This document shows positions 1 through 5,896 of a stretch of DNA of 14,769 bases, in pieces (position 1 is the first letter of the stretch; each line of letters opens with the position of its first letter). The DNA comes from Rubrobacter sp. (GTDB taxonomy: Bacteria > Actinomycetota > Rubrobacteria > Rubrobacterales > Rubrobacteraceae): NCBI GenBank assembly GCA_013815485.1, contig JACDGB010000007.1, forward strand, positions 1-14,769. The letters run 5' to 3'. Under the pieces are notes generated by a model. The model was not told where the DNA came from. It searched no databases and was given only the letters and a program-made list of their open reading frames with translations. The position numbers and the translations under genes are program-made.

Positions 1-219
1 TATGAATTCCTCTCGTTCTCCATCCTCGGCGCGGCGGTCGCGGGAATCGCGATCTCCTTCTTCTCTCAGATCGGCGACCTCTTCGAGTCCATACTGAAAC
101 GCATCCTGGATATAAAGGATCTCGGAAGCTCTCTCCCCGGCCACGGCGGCATCCTCGACCGGATAGACAGCCTGCTCTTCACCGCCCCTGCGGTATACTA
201 TGTCCTCCTCTTTATATGA
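1..219 (+). CDS. cdsA: Phosphatidate cytidylyltransferase (CDP-diacylglycerol synthase), C-terminal end, 5' truncated
   Basis: CdsA makes CDP-diacylglycerol from phosphatidate and CTP in the inner membrane, feeding phospholipid synthesis. Only the last 72 residues lie in the window; the gene runs in from the left edge in frame 1 and stops with TGA at 217-219. The visible part contains the CdsA family signature: a membrane segment with SQIGDL, then SILKR, a K-D pair, a P-G-H-G-G stretch and I-L-D-R-I-D, ending in a short hydrophobic tail. The order R/K-K/R...KD...HGG.-.DR.D matches the family signature well. It sits 25 nt upstream of dxr, as in many actinobacteria and proteobacteria, and is probably co-transcribed with it. 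Confidence 0.93.
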   Translation, partial: YEFLSFSILGAAVAGIAISFFSQIGDLFESILKRILDIKDLGSSLPGHGGILDRIDSLLFTAPAVYYVLLFI

Positions 220-244
220 GATTCTTCTCTACAAACCTTTCGCC

Positions 245-1387
245 ATGACGCGCCACGTCACCATCCTGGGCTCCACCGGCAGTATCGGTCGCCAGGCTCT
301 CGAAGTCGTGCGCGCCCATCCCGGCCGGTTCGAGATCATCGGCCTCTCCGCAAGCTCGAACGCGGATCTGCTCCAGAAGCAAGCCGCTGAGTTCAATCCC
401 AAATACATCGCCCTTGAAAACGGCGACCCCTCCGCTCTCGATGATGCGACCGCCGAGGTCATCGCAGGCCCAGGCTCCGCCCGCCATCTCGCCGAAGCCC
501 CAACCGACGTCGTCCTAAACGGCATAGTCGGCTTCGCGGGACTAGCCGCCACCGTCGCCGCCCTGAGAGTTGGCAACCTCCTCGCCCTCGCCAACAAGGA
601 GTCGCTCGTCGCCGGGGGCGAGTGGGTTACCGCTCTCGCCGGTAACAACCCCATAATACCCGTGGACTCGGAGCACTCGGCGATCTTCCAGTGCCTCGAA
701 GGACGCAGGGATGACGAGATTTCGGAGATTCTATTGACCGCTTCGGGGGGGCCGTTCTTCGATTACGAGGAGGAGCGGTTGGCTGAGGTCGGGCCTGAGG
801 ATGCGCTCGCGCACCCGACTTGGCAGATGGGGCGCAAGGTCACCATTGACTCCGCCACCATGATGAACAAGGGCCTGGAGGTGATGGAGGCGCATCATTT
901 GTTTGGGGTCTCCTATGACGACGTTCGGGTGGTCGTGCATCGTCAGTCGGTGGTGCATGGCGGCGTGTTGCTCCGGGATGGCTCCGCGATACTGCACGCG
1001 GCGCAGCCGGATATGCGCCTGCCCATCGCCTATGGAATGCTGTACCCGGAGAGAGTGGATGTGGGGGCGGACCGCGTATCCTTCGGAGGCGCCGTCTGGA
1101 CGTTCCACGAGCCTCGGAGCGACGTGTTCCGGTGTTTGCCGCTCGCGGTCGAGGCGGGGCGGGCCGGAGGCGCGTATCCCGTTGCGCTCAATGCCGCCAA
1201 CGAGGTGGCGGTGGAGTCGTTCCTTGACCGGGGGATAGACTTTCCCCGGATAGCGGGCGTGATCGAAGATGTCCTCGGGCGTGTCCCGAAGAATGGAGAG
1301 ATGGACAGTATGGAGGCCATAGAGGCCGTGGATAACTGGGCTCGCGGCGAGGCCGTTCGGCTCGTGGCGGAGGTCGCGGCCCGATGA
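245..1387 (+). CDS. dxr: 1-deoxy-D-xylulose 5-phosphate reductoisomerase
   Basis: Dxr converts DXP to 2-C-methyl-D-erythritol 4-phosphate with NADPH, the first committed step of the MEP isoprenoid pathway. At 380 aa it is of normal family length. Visible motifs are the NADPH-binding GSTGSIG at residues 9-15, LANKESLV at 115-122, the metal-site DSEHSAIFQ at 141-149 (D141, E143), LTASGGPF near 164, and DSATMMNKGLEVMEA at 202-216 with the third metal ligand E212. The ATG at 245 is chosen over the in-frame ATG at 200 because the Rossmann strand begins right after it and the longer form would overlap cdsA. No clear Shine-Dalgarno lies upstream of either ATG, so translation may be coupled to cdsA. 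The 3' end overlaps rseP by 4 nt (ATGA). Confidence 0.96.
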   Translation: MTRHVTILGSTGSIGRQALEVVRAHPGRFEIIGLSASSNADLLQKQAAEFNPKYIALENGDPSALDDATAEVIAGPGSARHLAEAPTDVVLNGIVGFAGLAATVAALRVGNLLALANKESLVAGGEWVTALAGNNPIIPVDSEHSAIFQCLEGRRDDEISEILLTASGGPFFDYEEERLAEVGPEDALAHPTWQMGRKVTIDSATMMNKGLEVMEAHHLFGVSYDDVRVVVHRQSVVHGGVLLRDGSAILHAAQPDMRLPIAYGMLYPERVDVGADRVSFGGAVWTFHEPRSDVFRCLPLAVEAGRAGGAYPVALNAANEVAVESFLDRGIDFPRIAGVIEDVLGRVPKNGEMDSMEAIEAVDNWARGEAVRLVAEVAAR

Positions 1388-2451
1388 CGGTAGTCGTTGC
1401 GATGCTCGGGCTGATACTCCTTATAGTCATCCACGAGATGGGGCACATGCTCACGGCGAAGGCACTCGGCGTGCGCGTGCCCGAGTTCGGGGTCGGGTTC
1501 GGGCCGGCGATCTTCAAGAAGAAGTTCGGGAAGACTGTCTATTCGTTCCGCATCATCTTGCTCGGCGGCTTCGCCAAGCTCGCCGGGATGGAGGGCATGA
1601 CGAGCGTCGACGTGGACCAGAGCGACCTCGGGCCGGACACGTATCCGGCCAAAGCGCCGTGGCGGAAGGCTCTCATCATCTTCGCCGGGCCGTTCGCCAA
1701 CCTCGTGGCGGCGGTCTTGATCCTGGCCGGCGTCTTCATGTTCTCCGGCGTCATCACGGGCGCGACCACGGAGGTGGATGAGGTCGTCCCAAACTCCTTC
1801 GCCGCCGATGTCGGCATCCAATCGGGAGACCAGGTTCTTTCGGTGGACGGGCAGAGTACCGAGAAATGGCAGGAGTTTCAGACCATCGTCTCGGATCAGC
1901 GCCCCGGAGATCCCGTGACCGTGATCGTCGAGCGAAACGGCGCCGAGAAGGAGTTCTCGGGAGAGCTTGGCTCGGACCCGCAGAACGATCAGCGCGCGCT
2001 CGTTGGCGTGCAGCCGGTCGCTATCAAGGAGACGTTCGGGCCGCTTGAGGCGCTTGGCAAATCCGTCACGGAGATCGTGCGCATCACGGGCCTCATGGGA
2101 GCGTTCGTGGGGCAACTCGTGACCGGCGAGCAGAGCTTCTACGACAACGTGAGTGGTCCGGTCGGCATCACGACCGTCGGGAGCGAGTCCGTGCAGCAGG
2201 GGTTTTTTCCTCAGCTTCTGGCGCTTATCAGTTTGAACCTGGCTTTGTTCAATTTGCTGCCACTTCTGCCGCTGGATGGGGGGCATCTGCTCTTCATAGC
2301 GGCGGAGAAGGTGATGGGGCGTCCGGTGAGGCCGGAGACGATGGGGAAGGTGGCGGCTGTGGGGATCGCGCTGGTCCTCGCGCTCTTTTTGTTCGCAACT
2401 TACGCGGACGTTAGTAAACTCTTTAATGGACAGCCGTTCATCCCGGAGTAG
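1384..2451 (+). CDS. rseP: RseP-type site-2 intramembrane zinc metalloprotease (M50B) with one PDZ domain
   Basis: Site-2 proteases cut membrane proteins within the bilayer, typically anti-sigma factors or signal-peptide remnants. The 355-aa protein shows the zinc motif HEMGH at residues 17-21 in the first membrane helix, a membrane-associated loop around 44-70, a second hydrophobic helix at about 95-122, one PDZ domain at about 125-205, and NLLPLLPLDGG at 290-300, whose LDG aspartate is the third zinc ligand. A last helix lies at about 322-340. It is shorter than the E. coli enzyme (about 450 aa, two PDZ domains) and fits the single-PDZ form common in Gram-positive bacteria. The start ATG overlaps the dxr stop as ATGA, implying translational coupling. 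Its substrate cannot be told from this window. Confidence 0.94.
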   Translation: MTVVVAMLGLILLIVIHEMGHMLTAKALGVRVPEFGVGFGPAIFKKKFGKTVYSFRIILLGGFAKLAGMEGMTSVDVDQSDLGPDTYPAKAPWRKALIIFAGPFANLVAAVLILAGVFMFSGVITGATTEVDEVVPNSFAADVGIQSGDQVLSVDGQSTEKWQEFQTIVSDQRPGDPVTVIVERNGAEKEFSGELGSDPQNDQRALVGVQPVAIKETFGPLEALGKSVTEIVRITGLMGAFVGQLVTGEQSFYDNVSGPVGITTVGSESVQQGFFPQLLALISLNLALFNLLPLLPLDGGHLLFIAAEKVMGRPVRPETMGKVAAVGIALVLALFLFATYADVSKLFNGQPFIPE

Positions 2452-2491
2452 ACTGGGAACAAGCAAAGAGCGTCGGAGGGATTTGGCACAC

Positions 2492-3565
2492 ATGACAGAG
2501 ACAGCGGTACACGAGCGTCCGATTACTAGCCGGAGGATCATGGTCGGCGAGGTGCCGGTTGGCGGTGGGGCTCAAGTGGCGGTGCAGTCCATGACCAATA
2601 CTCCGACCCACGACGTGGAGGCGACCGTCCAGCAAGTCTACGATCTGAACTCCGCGGGAGCGGATCTCGTTCGCGTCTCGGTGAACGGCTCCAAGGCGCT
2701 CAAAGGATTCAAGGAGGTCGTGTGGCGTAGTCCGGTGCCCTTGATCGCCGACATCCACTTCGACTACCGGATGGCACTCGGGGCGGCGGATGCAGGCGCG
2801 GCGTGCGTCCGCATCAACCCCGGCAATATCGGGAGCGATGACCGCTACCGCCAAGTCATCGAGAAGTGCATGGAGACCGGCGTCGCCATGCGGATCGGCG
2901 TCAACTCCGGCTCCGTCGAGAAGAAGTACTGGGACATGCCGAAAGCGGAGGCCCTCGTGGCGAGCGCGCTGCACAAGGTCGAAGTCGCCGAGGAGATGGG
3001 CTTCACGAACTTCAAGGTCTCGCTGAAGGCCAGCAACGTCACCGAGATGGTCGAGGCGAACAAAAAGTTCCGCGAGCATTCCGACGCCCCGCTCCACCTC
3101 GGCGTCACGGAGGCCGGCACGAAGCTGCCAGGCGCCGTCAAGAGCGCGGCGGCTTTGGGCCAGCTACTTCCGTACGGCATCGGAGATACCATCCGCATCT
3201 CGTTGGCGGAAGACCCTGTCGAGGAGATCCCGGTGGCTTACCACATCCTCTCGTGCCTCGACCTTCGTCATCGCGGTCCCAACGTCATCGCCTGCCCGAG
3301 TTGCGCCCGGACTTTGGGCTTCGATGTGATCGGGATGGCCGCCCAGGTCGAGGACGGTCTCAAGCACTACGAGGATCACTTCACGGTTGCCGTGATGGGC
3401 TGCATCGTCAACGGTCCCGGCGAGGCCCGCGACGCGGATTATGGGGTAGCAGGTGGCAAGGACGACGGCGTGATCTTCTCCAAAGGCCAGCCCCTCCGCA
3501 AGGTCGGCCGCGACGACATCTACGAAGCTCTCTTCGAGGAGATAGGCAAGGACGGCTGGAAGTAA
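2492..3565 (+). CDS. ispG: 4-hydroxy-3-methylbut-2-enyl diphosphate synthase (flavodoxin), MEP pathway
   Basis: IspG (GcpE) reduces 2-C-methyl-D-erythritol 2,4-cyclodiphosphate to HMBPP with a [4Fe-4S] cluster. The 357-aa protein has the N-terminal TIM barrel (for example VQSMTNT at 31-37, ADIHFDYRMAL at 86-96) and the cluster ligands C268, C271 (CPSC) and C304 with E311 (GCIVNGPGE). The ATG at 2492 is preferred over the in-frame ATG at 2426 because a GGAGGG ribosome site (2475-2480) lies 11 nt before it and the longer form would overlap rseP. It lies 40 nt after rseP. Its last 41 codons (3443-3565) recur downstream at 4052-4174, so the 3' end may have been exchanged (see repeats). Confidence 0.96.
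   Translation: MTETAVHERPITSRRIMVGEVPVGGGAQVAVQSMTNTPTHDVEATVQQVYDLNSAGADLVRVSVNGSKALKGFKEVVWRSPVPLIADIHFDYRMALGAADAGAACVRINPGNIGSDDRYRQVIEKCMETGVAMRIGVNSGSVEKKYWDMPKAEALVASALHKVEVAEEMGFTNFKVSLKASNVTEMVEANKKFREHSDAPLHLGVTEAGTKLPGAVKSAAALGQLLPYGIGDTIRISLAEDPVEEIPVAYHILSCLDLRHRGPNVIACPSCARTLGFDVIGMAAQVEDGLKHYEDHFTVAVMGCIVNGPGEARDADYGVAGGKDDGVIFSKGQPLRKVGRDDIYEALFEEIGKDGWK
3443..3565 (+). repeat. ispG 3'-end direct repeat, copy 1 (inside intact ispG)
   Basis: This is the last 123 nt of ispG, stop codon included. It matches 4052-4174 without gaps at 108 of 123 positions by hand alignment, offset 609 nt. Thirteen codons differ; nine differences are synonymous and four change a residue (A/V, E/D, E/D, G/E). 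Similarity ends exactly at the stop codon on the right and fades near a YGVAGG/HGVVGG stretch on the left. Confidence 0.95.
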
Positions 3566-3586
3566 CGACCTGCGCAGTCCGTTGTC

Positions 3587-3787
3587 GTGAGATACGAGCG
3601 GCTGCGTTATACGCGCCACGCATGGCAACGCATGAGGGAACGCGACGTTTCCGAGGCTGACATCTTGCGCGTGATGAACGAGCCGGATCTCTCGTACCCG
3701 AGCTACGGCAAGCGAGTAGCGGAGGACGCTTTCGAGGGTGGAACCGATGCTAGAATTATCAGCGCTATAGACTTGGAGGAAGGTTAG
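3587..3787 (+). CDS. Small DUF4258-like protein, possibly shortened
   Basis: The 66-aa product has the N-terminal pattern typical of DUF4258 proteins: a short strand, then TRHAWQRMRERDVSEADILRV, that is an H-A-x-x-R-M-x-x-R core followed by a helix. After a YPSYGKRVAE segment the usual middle strand (pattern like LRVVY) is not evident and the chain goes directly to ARIISAI, so an internal loss is possible; family members are usually somewhat longer (from memory). The GTG start at 3587 has no convincing ribosome site. The gene lies 21 nt after ispG and 4 nt before a DUF2283-like gene, a common pairing that resembles toxin-antitoxin layouts; function is unproven. Family assignment is by motif only. 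Confidence 0.65.
   Translation: MRYERLRYTRHAWQRMRERDVSEADILRVMNEPDLSYPSYGKRVAEDAFEGGTDARIISAIDLEEG
3747..3756 (+). promoter_or_regulatory. Possible extended -10 promoter element (TG-n-TAGAAT)
   Basis: TGCTAGAAT occurs near the end of the DUF4258-like gene, 36 nt before the DUF2283-like start; no good -35 is seen. It shares the 10-mer GCTAGAATTA (3749-3758) with 4246-4255. It may be chance. Confidence 0.25.
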
Positions 3788-3791
3788 GCTG

Positions 3792-4028
3792 GTGAGGTTC
3801 GAGTTCGACAGCGAGGCCGATGCTCTCTACATCAGGATCAACGAAGGCCGGGTGGAGCGAACCATAGAACTCGAGGAGGGCGTCAACGCCGATCTCGACT
3901 CCGAAAACCGCCCCCTGGGGCTGGAATTCATCGCGCTCGCCGCCTTCGACGGGTGGATGAAGCGCCACGGTACCCTCAACGTCCCCGAGCGAGTGACCGG
4001 CCCGGAATCCTTTCTGAGTCCGGCCTGA
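3792..4028 (+). CDS. DUF2283-like small protein
   Basis: The 78-aa product opens with MRFEFDSEADALYIRINEG, then an acidic VERTIELEEGVNADLD stretch and RPLGLEFI. This is the DUF2283 layout (strand, D-x-E-A-D-A-L-Y-I-x-hairpin, then G-I-E-I/L) with a C-terminal tail of about 25 residues. The GTG start at 3792 has a strong GGAGGAAGG ribosome site at 3775-3783, placed in the last codons of the preceding gene, so the two are probably translated together. DUF2283 proteins are often encoded next to DUF4258 proteins; an antitoxin-like role has been supposed for such pairs but nothing here proves it. The C-terminus ends 5 nt before the partial ispG copy. Confidence 0.75.
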   Translation: MRFEFDSEADALYIRINEGRVERTIELEEGVNADLDSENRPLGLEFIALAAFDGWMKRHGTLNVPERVTGPESFLSPA

Positions 4029-4033
4029 GGACG

Positions 4034-4174
4034 ATGAAGCTGGAGCGGCACGGCGTGGTTGGCGGCAAGGACGACGGTGTGATCTTCTCCAAAGGCCAGC
4101 CCCTTCGGAAAGTCGGCCGCGACGATATCTACGACGCCCTCTTCGATGAGATAGAGAAGGACGGCTGGAAGTAA
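4034..4174 (+). pseudogene. Partial ispG copy: C-terminal fragment as a 46-codon reading frame
   Basis: From 4052 the frame encodes the same ending as IspG (GGKDDGVIFSKGQPLRKVG, then RDDIY and EKDGWK) with few changes. It lacks the barrel, all cluster cysteines and the catalytic glutamate, so it cannot be an enzyme. An ATG at 4034 with a close GAGG (4027-4030, 3 nt away) would give a 46-aa peptide beginning MKLERHGVVGG. Most differences from ispG are synonymous, meaning the piece diverged while under coding constraint, probably as part of a full ispG in another lineage or as the displaced original 3' end. A small functional peptide is possible but less likely. Confidence 0.8.
4052..4174 (+). 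repeat. ispG 3'-end direct repeat, copy 2
   Basis: Second copy of the 123-nt unit at 3443-3565 (108/123 identical, no gaps), both ending at TAA. The 486 nt between the copies hold the DUF4258-like and DUF2283-like genes. Nothing beyond the TAA resembles the sequence after ispG. Confidence 0.95.
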
Positions 4175-4247
4175 CAGCCGGTAGGCTCACGTAGCCGCCA
4201 TTCTTAAATTAGTACATTTGGGGGATGCGCCGGAACCTCCCGTTCGC

Positions 4248-4253
4248 TAGAAT
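4248..4253 (+). promoter_or_regulatory. Possible -10 element (TAGAAT) ahead of the first membrane protein gene
   Basis: TAGAAT lies in an AT-richer gap, inside the repeated 10-mer GCTAGAATTA (4246-4255). No good -35 is seen at 16-18 nt. If used, transcription would begin near 4260, which favours the TTG start at 4297 for the next gene. Confidence 0.3.
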
Positions 4254-4296
4254 TAAGGCAGGAATGTTGCTAGCAAGTGAACGGAAGGGGCATGTC

Positions 4297-4761
4297 TTGA
4301 AACCCTGGGTAAAAATTGCTCTCGTCACCGCTGTCGTCGCCGTGCCGGCGATGGCTCTCGGCCAGGTCATCTGGCCGCCGGCTACCGGCGGACCAGAGCC
4401 TACCGCAGGACAGTTACCGTTCTTTCTCTTCCTTGCTGTCTTCGAGGCGCTGACGTTCGGTCTGGGCGTCTCGTTCTTGCTCTTCGGCTTCCCGTCCATA
4501 AGCCGGGCGGTGGGTGGATCTCCGTTGAGGGCGTGGGCGATGTACCTCGCTATTGGCTGGTTCCTGGTCTCCTGGTGGCCCCATGACAACATGCACATCC
4601 ACAATGGCAACGATTTGCAGGGTCTTCTCTACATCGAGTACGGCTTCCATGTGACGCTGATGGCGGGGGGCTTGATCCTAGCCTACTCCCTCCTGACGAT
4701 GCTCCGCTCCAGCGACGCCGGCGTTCAGCCCGCCTCCGCAACGTCGCCGCGCGTTCGGTAG
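4297..4761 (+). CDS. Uncharacterised four-helix membrane protein with a histidine-rich loop
   Basis: I do not recognise a named family. From the TTG at 4297 the product is 154 aa with four likely membrane segments at about 5-25, 41-65, 78-94 and 113-136. Between helices 3 and 4 lies WWPHDNMHIHNG, followed by YIEYGFH, placing H96, H100, H102 and H118 near one membrane face; a metal- or heme-binding role is a guess. The TTG has a good ribosome site (GGAAGGGG, 4283-4290, 6 nt spacing) and starts right at the first helix; in-frame ATGs at 4225 and 4264 would add a polar N-terminus with poor ribosome sites. It is followed 32 nt later by another small membrane protein, probably in the same transcript. 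Confidence 0.7.
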   Translation: MKPWVKIALVTAVVAVPAMALGQVIWPPATGGPEPTAGQLPFFLFLAVFEALTFGLGVSFLLFGFPSISRAVGGSPLRAWAMYLAIGWFLVSWWPHDNMHIHNGNDLQGLLYIEYGFHVTLMAGGLILAYSLLTMLRSSDAGVQPASATSPRVR

Positions 4762-4793
4762 TCTTTCCGGCAAGGCGTGAGGAGGCGGCGAGG

Positions 4794-5285
4794 GTGAGCG
4801 CAGGTTCCCTTGCAACCGGGAGATCCAACACAACCGTGTACGCGGTCGCGGTTCTTTCACTGCTCGCGGCGGCCATTCACCTGTGGGCGGCACCGGAACA
4901 TTTCGAGGAGTGGTGGGGATATGGGGTCTTCTTTCTGGCCGCTGCAGGCGCTCAGGGGATGTATGCTCTGGTCCTGCTACGCTGGTCTGGCCGGTCGCTA
5001 TTCATTCTCGGGATTGCGGGCAACCTGTCCATCGTGATCCTCTGGCTGGTGACGCGCACCTCGGGGATACCGCTCTTCGGGCCGCACGCCGGCGAAGTCG
5101 AGGGGTCCGGAGTCCTGGACCTCGCCTGCACACTCGCGGAGGTGGGGATCGTCGCTTTGCTCGGGATTCTGACGATGAAGGGACCACCAACGCAGGGGCG
5201 AATACAGATCGTGGTCGTCTTGGTGGTGTCCGCGTTGTTTTTCTGGCACCTTTTGCATCTTCTCGCCAGGTCTTCACCCCACTGA
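4794..5285 (+). CDS. Uncharacterised five-helix membrane protein
   Basis: The 163-aa product has likely membrane segments at about 13-31, 41-62, 67-87, 107-127 and 136-157. Notable residues are AAIHLWAAPEHFEEWWGYG at 26-44 (H29, H36), H98 in the external or internal loop, and WHLLHLL at 151-157 (H152, H155). The GTG start has a GGAGG ribosome site (4781-4785) with 8 nt spacing. Proteins with this AIHL...PEHFEEWWGYG pattern occur, to my recollection, in other actinobacteria as hypothetical proteins, but no function is known to me. The shared histidine-rich, small, multi-spanning style and the tight spacing suggest it works with the preceding gene. Confidence 0.8.
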   Translation: MSAGSLATGRSNTTVYAVAVLSLLAAAIHLWAAPEHFEEWWGYGVFFLAAAGAQGMYALVLLRWSGRSLFILGIAGNLSIVILWLVTRTSGIPLFGPHAGEVEGSGVLDLACTLAEVGIVALLGILTMKGPPTQGRIQIVVVLVVSALFFWHLLHLLARSSPH

Positions 5286-5299
5286 TCTTGGGGTATTGG

Positions 5300-5351
5300 C
5301 TTCGGCCACGAAGACTTTAGATCCGCGTTGCGGCGAGGAATCTTCGTCGCC
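5300..5351 (+). other. Two weak hairpins after the membrane gene pair
   Basis: CTTCG/CGAAG (5300-5313, GCCA loop) and GGCGA/TCGCC (5332-5351) can each form a 5-bp stem. Neither is followed by a real T run, so they are at best weak terminators of the membrane gene transcript. Together with the promoter and attenuator below they account for the 157-nt gap before rimP. Confidence 0.3.
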
Positions 5352-5379
5352 TTGTAACCTACATACTCTGTTGTAGAAT
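5352..5379 (+). promoter_or_regulatory. Putative promoter of the rimP-nusA-infB operon
   Basis: TTGTAA (5352-5357) and TAGAAT (5374-5379) are separated by 16 nt, a housekeeping-type spacing, in the only AT-rich stretch before rimP. Transcription would begin near 5386, about 10 nt before the terminator hairpin. The T run ends only 14 nt before the rimP start, so no promoter fits downstream of the hairpin. Confidence 0.55.
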
Positions 5380-5392
5380 AGTATCTGTTGTA
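5367..5392 (+). repeat. 9-bp direct repeat TCTGTTGTA spaced 17 bp, overlapping the -10 region
   Basis: TCTGTTGTA occurs at 5367-5375 and 5384-5392. The first copy overlaps the front of the putative -10 box and the second covers the predicted transcription start. This could be an operator for a repressor, or chance. Confidence 0.4.
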
Positions 5393-5395
5393 CGG

Positions 5396-5428
5396 AAGCA
5401 AGGGGTCTTCGGACCCGTTGCTTTTTTT
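5396..5428 (+). terminator. Intrinsic terminator in the rimP-nusA leader (putative attenuator)
   Basis: The arms 5397-5407 and 5412-5422 pair in 10 of 11 positions around a C(TTCG)G tetraloop, with one G-G mismatch (5402/5417). Seven Ts follow (5422-5428), one or two joining the stem. It reads in the plus direction and lies between the putative promoter and the rimP start. In Bacillus subtilis NusA limits its own operon by NusA-stimulated termination in the leader before ylxS (rimP); the same position and the interrupted stem here suggest similar feedback. It may also end read-through from the membrane genes. Confidence 0.85.
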
Positions 5429-5442
5429 ATCGCTCGAAGAAG

Positions 5443-5892
5443 GTGAGAGAGACGGCGGGACTGGAGAAAATTTCGGAGGCGGTGGAGGGCTTGTTGCCCG
5501 GTGAAGCCGAGTTGGTGGACGCCCGGTTTTCGGGTGGGCCGCTGCTGACGATTCTGGTTGACCGGACGGACGGGCCGGTTGATCACGAGTTCTGTTCGCG
5601 GGTGGTATCCGCGGTGTCTCCGGCGCTGGAGAGCGAAGGGTACGACGGCATGATCGAGGTTTCCTCTCCCGGCATCGAGCGCCCTTTGACGAGGCCGGAT
5701 CACTTCCGGCGCTTCATCGGACGTGAAGCAAAGATCAAGGTAGCCGAACCGATAGACGGTCGTCGCAACTTCACCGGCACCATAGAGCGGGCCGGAGACG
5801 AGGAATTCACACTAAAACTCTCTGAAGGCGAGTCGGAGGTGGAGTTGCCGTTCGGCTCCGTCGTCCGGGCGAACCTCAAGGAGGACATATAA
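5443..5892 (+). CDS. rimP: Ribosome maturation factor RimP
   Basis: RimP binds the 30S precursor and is needed for S12 and pseudoknot-region assembly. The 149-aa protein shows the N-terminal alpha/beta domain (EAVEGLLPGEAELVDARF at about 13-30, then LLTILVDR), the family signature EVSSPGIERPLTRPDHF around residues 67-83, and an SH3-like C-terminal barrel that ends at VRANLKEDI. The GTG start at 5443 gives a normal length; the purine-rich GAAGAAGG overlaps the start rather than standing off from it, so initiation may be weak and the exact start is uncertain by a few codons. It opens the translation operon, with nusA 4 nt downstream, and lies just behind the leader terminator. Confidence 0.93.
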   Translation: MRETAGLEKISEAVEGLLPGEAELVDARFSGGPLLTILVDRTDGPVDHEFCSRVVSAVSPALESEGYDGMIEVSSPGIERPLTRPDHFRRFIGREAKIKVAEPIDGRRNFTGTIERAGDEEFTLKLSEGESEVELPFGSVVRANLKEDI

Positions 5893-5896
5893 CGAT

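Noticed and set aside
1030..2541. 503-codon open frame on the minus strand across dxr and rseP
   Set aside because: It lies opposite two clear genes; the product is rich in R, H, D and L without domains, a usual shadow in high-GC DNA.
2866..3660. 264-codon plus-strand frame overlapping ispG
   Set aside because: The product is arginine- and glycine-rich, in the wrong frame of ispG, with no domain.
4190..4210. GGCT/AGCC hairpin after the ispG copy as a terminator
   Set aside because: Only a 4-bp stem and no T run, so it is not supported.
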